A stretch of 64,000 nucleotides of DNA from Fen-1254 sp963769605 (GCA_963769605.1 CAVYML010000003.1:620001-684000), one strand, 5' to 3'. Numbered from the stretch's first letter, positions 54,568-62,296 are shown. Notes: generated from the letters alone by a model not told the origin. Made by a program: numbers and translations.

Positions 54568-54632
54568 ATGGTGAACAGTAAACAGCAAACTGTAAATTGT
54601 AAACGGTAAACGGTAAACGGTGAACTGTAAAA
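54565..54632. repeat. Degenerate heptamer repeat after SOD
   Basis: GGTGAACAGTAAACAGC followed by GTAAATTGTAAACGGTAAAC and related units. It is oriented as at 49016-49200 and opposite to the copy at 55201-55335, so the two flank the GNAT gene as inverted copies. Confidence 0.75.
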
Positions 54633-54635
54633 ACG

Positions 54636-54672
54636 AAGCCCGGTTTTGCATAAGCGAGACCGGGCTTTTGTA
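54636..54672. terminator. Bidirectional terminator between SOD and GNAT genes
   Basis: AAGCCCGGT (54636-54644) and ACCGGGCTT (54659-54667) form a perfect 9-bp stem followed by TTTTG; the complementary side has an A-rich flank. It serves the convergent pair. Confidence 0.85.
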
Positions 54673-54693
54673 TTGATGACCTTGCGATCTTTT

Positions 54694-55170
54694 TCAATCC
54701 CGCTTCAATAATTGCAGTCCGGTTTCCTTTGCAATGGATTGTGCAAGACGCTCTCCTTCCGGGCTGAAAGACCAGTAAAAAAGCGCCTTAAGCGGATGCT
54801 GCTCTTGTATGGACTTGATGGCTGCAACGGTCAGGCGGCGGGCTATTCCTTTGCCTCGATATTCCGGCAGGACGAGGGCAGAGCAAAGATAAAGTGCGGT
54901 AAAAATCGAATCCTTTCGTGTCAATTCTAAAAGTTCATTTTCGTTGATGGTTCCTGCAATGAATTCCTTCATTACGCGGTCGGTTGTCGGAATGATTAAA
55001 ATCCACGCGATCGGGCCGTTCTCATCCTCTTCCTGTGTGATAGTCGCTGGATGTATGTCCCTTAAGCGCTGCATAATATTTTCATCGACTGATATCTGAT
55101 CAGGGTCGTTATGAGCTTGAAAAAATTCACCAGCAAGCTGAATCATTCGTTCGAGATTGTTCTTTGCCAT
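54694..55170 (-). CDS. GNAT-family acetyltransferase-like protein
   Basis: A 158-residue protein with the acetyl-CoA binding motif region LYLCSALVLPEYRGKGIARR near residue 95 (R-x-x-G-x-G/A pattern), preceded by IAWILIIPTTDRVMKEFIAG. The N-terminal third is helical and not typical of GNAT enzymes. Substrate unknown. It is isolated, on the opposite strand to its neighbours, and flanked on both sides by inverted degenerate repeats. Confidence 0.75.
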   Translation of the reverse strand: MAKNNLERMIQLAGEFFQAHNDPDQISVDENIMQRLRDIHPATITQEEDENGPIAWILIIPTTDRVMKEFIAGTINENELLELTRKDSIFTALYLCSALVLPEYRGKGIARRLTVAAIKSIQEQHPLKALFYWSFSPEGERLAQSIAKETGLQLLKRD

Positions 55171-55200
55171 GCTGTAAGGTACTGCGGACGGGGATAAGGT

Positions 55201-55335
55201 GCAAGTAGTTCTTAGTTCTTGGTTCGTGGTTCTTAGTTCGTAGTTCTTAGTTCGTGGTTCTTGGTTGGTGGTTCTTGGTCGGTCACTTAATTAGTTTCTA
55301 TTTACCATTTATCATTTACCATTCACAATTCACTC
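55201..55335. repeat. Modular degenerate repeat upstream of the M28 gene
   Basis: AGTTCTTAGTTCTTGGTTCG-type units followed by AGTTTCTATTTACC and ATTTATCATTTACCATTCAC. Read on the minus strand it has the same module order and the same AATAGAAACTAA joint as 49016-49200. Confidence 0.8.
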
Positions 55336-55393
55336 TTTTAACTTTCATAACATTTCGGTATACTTGCTTAATCATAATGTGCAATTAAAGGTG

Positions 55394-56854
55394 ATGGACT
55401 TTTACAGGCTTATTAATCTTATTTATTTTCTACTTGTCCGGCAGATTTTTGCTCAATCACCGGCTGAGTTTTCGATTAGTGCTCAAGCAGAGAAGCGATT
55501 TATTTCAAAAGTCAGCCAGGTCAACCTGCAGATGACCGTGCGGGATATCGTCAAATGCGGCAACCGGCTTGGAGGAACTGCATCCGGAGACAAAGCGGTT
55601 AAGTACGTCTCAGGCCGTTTAAAGGGGTATGGATTCGATCCTGAAGTTATTTCGGAGCCGGCTCAGCTTGCCTTTTCCGACGTACATTGGAATATCAAAA
55701 TCGAAGAACCGAAACGTCTCCGCGGTCTTATTCAAGACGAATGGCTTGCCGGATATTCTCCTTCAGTGCGCGAACAAAAATCCCTGCTCACCTTCTGCCT
55801 TTTAGGTGCCGATATCGATAAGAATAAAATCGACGGCAAGGCCGTACTGCTGGACCGGCATCCTTCCGATGAAATATACAACGCGCTGGTTCAAGCCGGT
55901 GCACGCTGTTTGCTGACGTATGAACCCGTTCACTCTTCTGCATATTATTCCTACGCAATGATTACGACTTTGAAAGCATCCAAAGACAACCCGATTCCGG
56001 TTTACGATATTTCCACCTATGCAGGAGAGCGCTTGAAATCGGAATTGCAAAAAGGGATTCATGTAACGCTCAAATATTCTTCAAAATGCATCGTTGCACC
56101 GGGGCATCCCAAAACCATTATAGCGACCCTGCAGGGAACCGGAGACGGATATTATATCGTCTGTGCACACGGCGATTCCGATTCCGGCGGGCCGGGAGCC
56201 GACGATAATGCTTCAGGCGTATCCGGAGTACTGGAAATAGCCCGTCTTCTCAAAGGATTGATAGACGATGACGTCGTTCCGCCTCCATCGAAGAGTATTC
56301 GTTTTATTATTTGGGGAAGCGAAATAAATTCGTCCCGAAATTATATCCGGCAGCATGCATCGGAATTGCAAAAGATCGCAGGTGTCATCAATCTTGATGA
56401 AATCGGAATCGCACGTCCGCGCAATTGCATTTACTTTGAAGGGAATGATGTCGAACAGAATCACGACCTCTTGAAAATTTTTGAAAACATCGGCGAAAAA
56501 TATGCCGGGCAGCGGGGATTCTGGAGAGAAGCGACCACAAATCCGATGCTCGGAGGAACGGATTCGCATGTTTTTCTGTCGAAGTCCCTGGAACTCCTCG
56601 GTCTGCCTTCGGCTGCAATTCCTGCTGTAACTGTTTTTACTGCGGCCTGGAATGAACCGAAAACCGTTGCGCAGACCGAAGGATGGCGTTCCAGGGCGTG
56701 GAAAGGGAAATCCGATTCCATCGTCATCGGCTATTCGCCGTATTATCATTCTACGCTCGATCTGCCGAAAATGACAACCGATAAAGAACCGGTCGATATG
56801 GCTTGGGGCGTCAATGCCGCCGGTCTTGCTTTGCTGCAGCTCTTGTGGAAATAA
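55394..56854 (+). CDS. Secreted M28-family zinc peptidase-like protein
   Basis: An exported aminopeptidase-like protein (signal peptide to about residue 22, ...IFAQS). A PA-like region precedes the peptidase domain, which has VCAHGDSDSGGPGADDNASG near 260, IIWGSEINSSRNYIRQ near 307, GVINLDEIG near 332 and YSPYYHSTLDLP near 452: the expected H-D-E-D-H ligand order. However, the usual EE pair is EI, so one zinc ligand seems replaced and activity is uncertain. ATG 55394 begins the signal peptide. Confidence 0.8.
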   Translation: MDFYRLINLIYFLLVRQIFAQSPAEFSISAQAEKRFISKVSQVNLQMTVRDIVKCGNRLGGTASGDKAVKYVSGRLKGYGFDPEVISEPAQLAFSDVHWNIKIEEPKRLRGLIQDEWLAGYSPSVREQKSLLTFCLLGADIDKNKIDGKAVLLDRHPSDEIYNALVQAGARCLLTYEPVHSSAYYSYAMITTLKASKDNPIPVYDISTYAGERLKSELQKGIHVTLKYSSKCIVAPGHPKTIIATLQGTGDGYYIVCAHGDSDSGGPGADDNASGVSGVLEIARLLKGLIDDDVVPPPSKSIRFIIWGSEINSSRNYIRQHASELQKIAGVINLDEIGIARPRNCIYFEGNDVEQNHDLLKIFENIGEKYAGQRGFWREATTNPMLGGTDSHVFLSKSLELLGLPSAAIPAVTVFTAAWNEPKTVAQTEGWRSRAWKGKSDSIVIGYSPYYHSTLDLPKMTTDKEPVDMAWGVNAAGLALLQLLWK

Positions 56855-56859
56855 AATCC

Positions 56860-57723
56860 ATGAAAAAGAATTTTCAATTCCAATTCGGCAGTATTGCCTA
56901 TGATCTTTCATTACGTACGCATATCATGGGCATTCTTAATGTCACTCCGGATTCATTCTCCGATGGCGGTAAATATTTCAACATCGAAGAAGCATCGGCT
57001 CACGGCGTTGCAATGGAAAAGGATGGCGCGGATTTTATCGATGTGGGCGGAGAATCGACAAGGCCGGGGTCGGAGCCGGTCGGTGTCGACGAAGAGATGC
57101 GGCGGACGATTCCTCTTATCGAACAGTTGAAGAAGGAAATTAAGATTCCGATTTCGATTGATACGACAAAATCGGAAGTCGCTGATGCCGCCTTCTCCGC
57201 AGGCGCAGTGATGGTCAACGATATCAGCGGATTTACGTTCGATAGTCAAATGGCAGGGGTGGCAGCCCGGCATCACGCAACGGCTGTTCTTATGCACACG
57301 AAAGGCAAACCGAAAACGATGCAGATCAATCCGGCTTATGAAAATGTGACAAAAGAGGTTTTGCGTTTTTTATCCGTTCAGGCGGAGTCCGCAAAGCTGG
57401 CAGGTGTAGAGCAAATTATTATCGATCCCGGCATCGGATTCGGAAAAACCTTCGAGCATAATATCCGGATCCTGAAAGAACTTGCAGTATTTCGCACGCT
57501 TGGCTATCCTTTGCTCGTCGGCCCTTCCAGAAAATCTTTTATCGGCACGATTCTCAATCTTCCTCCGCATGACCGCCTGGAGGGAACTGCCGCCGCTGCT
57601 GCCGCCTGTATTTTTAACGGCGCGCAGGTTCTTCGCGTTCACGACGTTCGGGCAATGAAACGCATCGCGTTGGTAAGCGATATATTAAAGCCGGATGCAG
57701 CAGGAGAGTTTTCCGGAAAATGA
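56860..57723 (+). CDS. folP: Dihydropteroate synthase
   Basis: FolP condenses p-aminobenzoate with pterin pyrophosphate. Motifs: MGILNVTPDSFSDGGKYF near residue 22, DFIDVGGESTRPGSEPV near 60, IPISIDTTKSEVADAAF near 95, IIDPGIGFGKTFEHN near 185 and VGPSRKSFIGTI near 220. Start ATG 56860 follows the M28 stop by 5 nt. Confidence 0.95.
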   Translation: MKKNFQFQFGSIAYDLSLRTHIMGILNVTPDSFSDGGKYFNIEEASAHGVAMEKDGADFIDVGGESTRPGSEPVGVDEEMRRTIPLIEQLKKEIKIPISIDTTKSEVADAAFSAGAVMVNDISGFTFDSQMAGVAARHHATAVLMHTKGKPKTMQINPAYENVTKEVLRFLSVQAESAKLAGVEQIIIDPGIGFGKTFEHNIRILKELAVFRTLGYPLLVGPSRKSFIGTILNLPPHDRLEGTAAAAAACIFNGAQVLRVHDVRAMKRIALVSDILKPDAAGEFSGK

Positions 57724-58388
57724 ATCTGATAGTACTTATTCCCGCATATCGTGCAGAGCAAACGCTTCCTGAATTGATTCGGAGAGTGCGGGGCGTGCTC
57801 CCGGATGCCGGCATTCTCGTCATTGACGACGGATCGCCGGATGCCACGGCACGTCTTGCCGAAGAGAATGGTGCGATTGTTCTGAGTCATACCGCTAATA
57901 GAGGAAAAGGCGCCGCGCTGCAAACAGGTTTCGATTATGTCCGTTCACAAACATCGGTCGATTTTGTGCTTACTCTGGATGCCGATCTTCAGCATCTTCC
58001 GGAGGACATTCCTAATTTTATTGCCGTTCAGAAAGAGACGAACGCCGATTTGGTTGCAGGGTGGCGGCAGAGAGGGGGGACGCGAATGCCGTTCCATAGG
58101 AGGATGTCGAATACCATCACATCGGCTTTGGTGGGGATACGGACGGGAGTGCTGATCAAAGACAGCCAATGCGGGTTCCGGTTGATCCGCAAAAAAGTGC
58201 TCGAAAAAGTTTTTACCGTTTCATGCGGGTATGAGGCGGAAACGGAATTTCTCATCAAAGCTGCAAAGCGGGGTTTCCGGTTTGCATGGGCGCCCGTACA
58301 GACCGTCTATGGAGAAGAAAAAAGTTATATGACACATTGGAGAACGACCATAAATTTTATCAGAGTTCTTTTTAAGGAATATGCATGA
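57720..58388 (+). CDS. Glycosyltransferase family 2 (DPM1-like)
   Basis: A 222-residue GT-A enzyme without membrane helices. NLIVLIPAYRAEQTLPELI starts the fold, ILVIDDGSPDATARLAEENG is near residue 34, ANRGKGAALQTGFDY near 60, and the DxD-type motif LTLDADLQHLPEDIPNFI near 83. This pattern fits dolichol/polyprenyl-phosphate sugar synthases. Start coupled to folP (ATGA) and end to pcm (ATGA). Confidence 0.88.
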   Translation: MNLIVLIPAYRAEQTLPELIRRVRGVLPDAGILVIDDGSPDATARLAEENGAIVLSHTANRGKGAALQTGFDYVRSQTSVDFVLTLDADLQHLPEDIPNFIAVQKETNADLVAGWRQRGGTRMPFHRRMSNTITSALVGIRTGVLIKDSQCGFRLIRKKVLEKVFTVSCGYEAETEFLIKAAKRGFRFAWAPVQTVYGEEKSYMTHWRTTINFIRVLFKEYA

Positions 58389-59047
58389 GCCGCTTTGAAG
58401 ACGAACGTGCGGAAATGATAACGCTTCTCAAACAGCGTGGCATCGCTGATGAAGCGCTCCTCAAAGTGATGCAAAAGTTAGAGCGTCATCAATTTGTATC
58501 TCCTGCTTTCATCAGCCGGGCGTATGAAGACAGCGCACTGCCGATTGACAGCGGCCAGACAATTTCCCAGCCGTATACCGTTGCTTTTATGACGGAACAA
58601 TTGCGGATCGGGTGGAAATTCATCCCTTCCGGAAAAGATGCGAAAGTTCTCGAGATCGGGACCGGTTCCGGTTATCAGGCTGCCATACTTGCAGAATTGG
58701 GCTGCCGGGTCTTTACGATCGAACGGCACATGGAATTGCACTTGCATTCACGGAAGCTGCTGGAAAAATTAGGCTATCACATTGCAACCCGGTGCGGAGA
58801 CGGAACGGTCGGCTGGAGCGAATTTGCTCCGTATGACGGCATCATCGTTACTGCGGCAGCCCCTGAGGTTCCGGAACCGCTCCTGAAACAGCTTTCCGAT
58901 GGAGGGCGTCTTGTTATCCCGGTCGGCGATCTTGAGACGCAATCGATCCGAATCGTTACCCGAACCGGAGACGCATATTCGTCTTATGAAGCGGTCGGAT
59001 TCAAGTTCGTTCCGCTGATCGGAAAAAAAGGATGGAATGGGAAGTAG
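58385..59047 (+). CDS. pcm: Protein-L-isoaspartate O-methyltransferase
   Basis: Repairs isoaspartyl residues using SAM. Motifs: DSALPIDSGQTISQPYTVAF near residue 53, SAM site VLEIGTGSGYQAAILAEL near 90, IIVTAAAPEVPEPLLKQL near 157 and GGRLVIPVGDLETQS near 178. Length 220, normal. Confidence 0.95.
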   Translation: MSRFEDERAEMITLLKQRGIADEALLKVMQKLERHQFVSPAFISRAYEDSALPIDSGQTISQPYTVAFMTEQLRIGWKFIPSGKDAKVLEIGTGSGYQAAILAELGCRVFTIERHMELHLHSRKLLEKLGYHIATRCGDGTVGWSEFAPYDGIIVTAAAPEVPEPLLKQLSDGGRLVIPVGDLETQSIRIVTRTGDAYSSYEAVGFKFVPLIGKKGWNGK

Positions 59048-59192
59048 TAAACGGTAAATGGTAAATGGTAGCCGGAGGCCTGATGATGTTATCCCACGCC
59101 AGTAGGATTCAATTTGGTAAATAGGAGTGAATAGTTAACCAAGAACCAAGAACTACGAACCAAGAACTAATATGCAAGAACCAAGAACTAAA
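59046..59192. repeat. Modular degenerate repeat before miaA
   Basis: GTAAACGGTAAATGGTAAATG units, a 45-bp unrelated stretch, GGTAAATAGGAGTGAATAG, then AACCAAGAACCAAGAACTAC and related units running up to the miaA start. Same module order as 49016-49200. The miaA ribosome-binding region lies within it. Confidence 0.78.
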
Positions 59193-59194
59193 AA

Positions 59195-60142
59195 ATGAAA
59201 CTTTCAGAACGGATTCTTCTTGCAATCGTCGGTCCGACGGCGTCAGGGAAAACACATCTCGGTATGCTGCTTGCCAACCGGCTTAACGGTGAAATTGTTT
59301 CTGCTGATTCGCGCCAGGTCTATCGATATCTGAATATCGGCACTGCAAAACCGACAATCGAAGAGCTCCGCAGCGTCCGGCATCATTTTATCGATATTCT
59401 CGATCCATTGGAAGATTACAATGCAGGGATTTACTGCGAACAGGCACAGCGTTGTGTTGAAGAACTTTTTGGAAAAGGGATTCAACCGATTCTTGTCGGC
59501 GGGACAGGATTATATGTGAAGGGAGTGATCGACGGTTTTTTCAACGGACCGGGAAAAGATGAAAATATACGCAGGCAATTGGAAGAGGAAGCTGCCAAAG
59601 AAGGGCCGGAAAAACTTTTTTTGCGGCTGATGCAGGTCGATCCGCCGACTGCTTCGAAGCTCGATTCTACAAAAGCAAGGAGAATCATCAGAGCGCTTGA
59701 AGTATATGTCAAAACGGGAAAAACTCTTTCCGATCACCACGCAGAGCAGAATTCAAAACCGTCGTACGGCGTTATGCAGATCGGTTTGAAATGGGACCGA
59801 AAAGTTCTCTATAATCGAATCAACCGGCGCGTCGATGTCATGCTGGAAAGAGGATTGATTGAAGAATCAGAAGGACTCCTGAAGCGTGGAGTGCCGCGAA
59901 CAGTCAATGCTCTCAATACGGTCGGATATAAAGAGGTGTTTGACTATTTAAGCGGTACGATCGACCGGGACAGGATGGCCGAACTCATCAAGCAGAATTC
60001 CCGCCGATTTGCAAAACGTCAGATGACATGGTTCCGGGCAGATGAGAGGATTCGATGGTTGCAGGTCGATGAGGCGACGAACTGGGAAACGCTGGCCGAT
60101 GAAATCGTAAAGCTATTCTTAGATCGAAAGCAGAAGATCTGA
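59195..60142 (+). CDS. miaA: tRNA dimethylallyltransferase
   Basis: MiaA adds the isopentenyl group to A37 of tRNAs reading UNN codons. The P-loop IVGPTASGKTHLGMLLA lies near residue 11, SADSRQVYRYLNIGTAKPT near 38, ILVGGTGLYVKGVIDG near 102, DRKVLYNRINRRVD near 202 and AKRQMTWFRADERIRW near 284. Length 315. No clear Shine-Dalgarno is seen; a degenerate repeat abuts the start. Confidence 0.95.
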   Translation: MKLSERILLAIVGPTASGKTHLGMLLANRLNGEIVSADSRQVYRYLNIGTAKPTIEELRSVRHHFIDILDPLEDYNAGIYCEQAQRCVEELFGKGIQPILVGGTGLYVKGVIDGFFNGPGKDENIRRQLEEEAAKEGPEKLFLRLMQVDPPTASKLDSTKARRIIRALEVYVKTGKTLSDHHAEQNSKPSYGVMQIGLKWDRKVLYNRINRRVDVMLERGLIEESEGLLKRGVPRTVNALNTVGYKEVFDYLSGTIDRDRMAELIKQNSRRFAKRQMTWFRADERIRWLQVDEATNWETLADEIVKLFLDRKQKI

Positions 60143-60251
60143 AAGACAATGGTGCACTTTAAATTTAATAAATAGGGGAAAAGAGGGAGAGTAGAGAACT
60201 AAAGGGGGAAAGATTGTTTTTATGACTTTCAATTTGTGTTCGAGCATTTAT

Positions 60252-60872
60252 TCAAATTTTAGCATAACTCGAATTCGATTTTCTCGGTAAAAAATACCCT
60301 TTAATACAGTTGGGATTTATAATGCAAATTTGAATATGATTTTTTTCTCTAAATCCTGCACCCTCATAAAGTTGTTTTCCTTCCCAAAACGCAGCCCTTA
60401 CTGAATCAAATGGCGGCTGTTTTCTGTCACGTTGCATTATATGAACCATATTAATCACCCTACAATCAAGTTCTCTTATGAGGCTATCAATTTTACCATT
60501 CGGAGTGCGATTAATGGGCAATGGTTCGCCTGAAACAGAATACAATTCATTGAGGATTTCATAGGCCAATTTAACAAGTTTTAAGTTCTTGTAATCAAGC
60601 AAATCCAAACAATGGCCGAGATTGATAACCGCTCCAATAACTGCGGGGTGTTTAACTATTGAGCGATGATTCGGAGGGGGAGACTTTTTTAAATCGTGAG
60701 CGTATGCCTTTGCTCGTTGGGGATCATTTTCCCAAAAATATATACCTGTACCTAACCAATCGTATGCATTCTTACTTTTTTCAAGACCCTCTTTTTCAGA
60801 GATTATTTTTTTTACAACAGATTCATCGCAACCATGAAACCCCAAAACTAACCCCGATCTGGTTGCGTACAT
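60252..60872 (-). CDS. ADP-ribosyltransferase-like (PARP/ART-fold) protein
   Basis: A 206-residue protein not in any family I can name securely. LVLGFHGCDESVVKKIISEK near residue 9, YDWLGTGIYFWENDPQRAKA near 38 and HIQICIINPNCIKGYF near 180 resemble the H-Y-[E/Q] core of PARP/ART folds (HG..., G.GIYF....A). It is AT-rich compared with neighbours and is preceded by a small gene that overlaps its start by 25 bp. By context a toxin or phage-defence effector is plausible, with the small protein as partner; this is inference. Confidence 0.6.
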   Translation of the reverse strand: MYATRSGLVLGFHGCDESVVKKIISEKEGLEKSKNAYDWLGTGIYFWENDPQRAKAYAHDLKKSPPPNHRSIVKHPAVIGAVINLGHCLDLLDYKNLKLVKLAYEILNELYSVSGEPLPINRTPNGKIDSLIRELDCRVINMVHIMQRDRKQPPFDSVRAAFWEGKQLYEGAGFREKNHIQICIINPNCIKGYFLPRKSNSSYAKI

Positions 60873-61021
60873 ACTTGTTTTCGGCTTTTAGATAGTTTCC
60901 CGGTTTCCGTAAAATTATCTAATTTTTTGATGAATTTTTTAGCGGCATCTTTGTCTTTTGGAATGCTTTTTTTGTACTGAATAAGATATTTTACAAAAGC
61001 TTCATTATCGGCTTGTGTCAC
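60848..61021 (-). CDS. Small basic protein upstream of the ART-like gene
   Basis: A 57-residue ORF from GTG 61021, with GAGG 5 nt upstream, to TAG 60848-60850. It begins TQADNEAFVKYLIQYKKSIP after the initiator and continues KDKDAAKKFIKKLDNFTETG, with alternating hydrophobic and Lys residues suggesting two helices. It overlaps the ART-like gene start by 25 bp in another frame, the spacing of translationally coupled pairs. No family recognised. Candidate antitoxin or regulator. Confidence 0.55.
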   Translation of the reverse strand: MTQADNEAFVKYLIQYKKSIPKDKDAAKKFIKKLDNFTETGKLSKSRKQVCTQPDRG

Positions 61022-61380
61022 ATCGTCCTCCTTTTCTTCGTCTCTCCTATATGATAGCCAATATCAGGTATAAACACAAATTAATTTTTTATTAAAGTCA
61101 CCAATGATTATCGAATAATAAAATCAAGGTTTATTGTATATCATTAAAATAATCCATATAGAATACGACAAAAATGTCGCATTGTCAAGATATTACATCA
61201 ATAATAGTTTTATTAGAATTCATAAGTTTGAAAGCACAGACGATGAACGCCAAGATGATCGATAAACCGACTATGTGGGAACAACCCCTTCCTTTTCTTC
61301 ATAATGCACCACTACCAGCTAAATGCTCAAATTGATTTTCCGGCATCTCTTTCGTATATTATTAAATTAGGAATTTAGAT
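61022..61380. other. Gene-free AT-rich gap with one palindrome
   Basis: No gene is supported here. CGACA-AAAA-TGTCG at 61166-61179, about 145 bp upstream of the small gene on the minus strand, could be an operator. At the right end TTGATT at 61335 and TATATTATT about 17 bp later could be a plus-strand promoter reading into the tRNA-like array. Confidence 0.5.
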
Positions 61381-62135
61381 GGGGCGTAGTCCCGCTTTCA
61401 GCGGGATAAACTCCGCATGGCTAGCGCGTGGCGCCTGGGGCGCCAAGGTCGGGAGCAGCCCAAAAAAGTTCTTTGATCAAATAAATTTTTAAATTGTAAT
61501 TAAATCGGGGCGTAGCGTAGCCTGGCTAGCGCGTGGCGCCTGGGGCGCCAAGGTCGGGAGCAGCCCAAAAAAGTTCTTTGATCAAATAAATTTTTAAATT
61601 GTAATTAAATCGGGGCGTAGCGTAGCCTGGCTAGCGCGTGGCGCCTGGGGCGCCAAGGTCGGGAGCAGCCCAAAAAAGTTCTTTGATCAAATAAATTTTT
61701 AAATTGTAATTAAATCGGGGCGTAGCGTAGCCTGGCTAGCGCGTGGCGCCTGGGGCGCCAAGGTCGGGAGCAGCCCAAAAAAGTTCTTTGATCAAATAAA
61801 TTTTTAAATTGTAATTAAATCGGGGCGTAGCGTAGCCTGGCTAGCGCGTGGCGCCTGGGGCGCCAAGGTCGGGAGCAGCCCAAAAAAGTTCTTTGATCAA
61901 ATAAATTTTTAAATTGTAATTAAATCGGGGCGTAGCGTAGCCTGGCTAGCGCGTGGCGCCTGGGGCGCCAAGGTCGGGAGCAGCCCAAAAAAGTTCTTTG
62001 ATCAAATAAATTTTTAAATTGTAATTAAATCGGGGCGTAGCGTAGCCTGGCTAGCGCGTGGCGCCTGGGGCGCCAAGGTCGGGAGCAGCCCAAAAAAGTT
62101 CTTTGATCAAATAAATTTTTAAATTGTAATTAAAT
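61381..62135 (+). repeat. Tandem array of 3'-truncated tRNA-Pro-like units, 105-bp period
   Basis: Six units with 105-bp period start at 61506, 61611, 61716, 61821, 61926 and 62031 and look identical. A seventh variant starts at 61381 and shares the period from 61418. Each begins CGGGGCGTAGCG, carries tRNA-Pro acceptor 5' strand, D arm and an anticodon-like arm TGGCG-CCTGGGG-CGCCA (UGG in the loop), then AGGTCGGGAG. The T arm and acceptor 3' strand are replaced by CAGCCCAAAAAAG and a 45-nt AT-rich linker that may hold a promoter (TTTG, 21 bp, TAATTAAA). The array is in phase with the intact tRNA at 62136. Confidence 0.95.
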
Positions 62136-62210
62136 CGGGGCGTAGCGTAGCCTGGCTAGCGCGCTTGGTTCGGGACCAAGAGGTCGGGAGTTCAAATCTC
62201 CCCGCCCCGA
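62136..62210 (+). tRNA. tRNA-Pro (anticodon CGG)
   Basis: A complete cloverleaf: acceptor CGGGGCG / CGCCCCG with discriminator A, D arm GCG...CGC, anticodon stem CTTGG / CCAAG with loop TTCGGGA (anticodon CGG), variable AGGTC, and T arm GGGAG-TTCAAAT-CTCCC. CCA is not encoded; CAA follows. The first 28 nt are the same as in the array units upstream, so this gene is also the last, intact, repeat unit. It reads the CCG codon. Confidence 0.95.
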
Positions 62211-62237
62211 CAATGATAACTGATGGACAAAAAGATA

Positions 62238-62296
62238 TAGCGCAGCGCGTGGCGCCTGGTGCGCCAAGGTCGGGAGTTCAAATCTCCCCGCCCCGA
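62238..62296 (+). pseudogene. tRNA-Pro-like 3' half lacking its acceptor 5' strand
   Basis: TAGCGCAGCGCG, then anticodon-like arm TGGCG-CCTGGTG-CGCCA, variable AGGTC, intact T arm and acceptor 3' strand CGCCCCG. The 5' acceptor strand is replaced by unrelated sequence and the D loop is shortened. A 32-bp exact direct repeat links it to the intact tRNA (62182-62213 and 62267-62298). Confidence 0.88.

Noticed and set aside
61381..62135. CRISPR or satellite-only reading of the 105-bp array
   Set aside because: There are no unique spacers; whole units are identical, and each is clearly derived from a tRNA gene.
61506..62296. Split tRNA-Pro(UGG) assembled from array 5' halves and the 62238 3' half
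   Set aside because: The two halves overlap in the anticodon arm instead of dividing cleanly, the loop has C33, and no joining sequence is visible. Kept only as a remote possibility.
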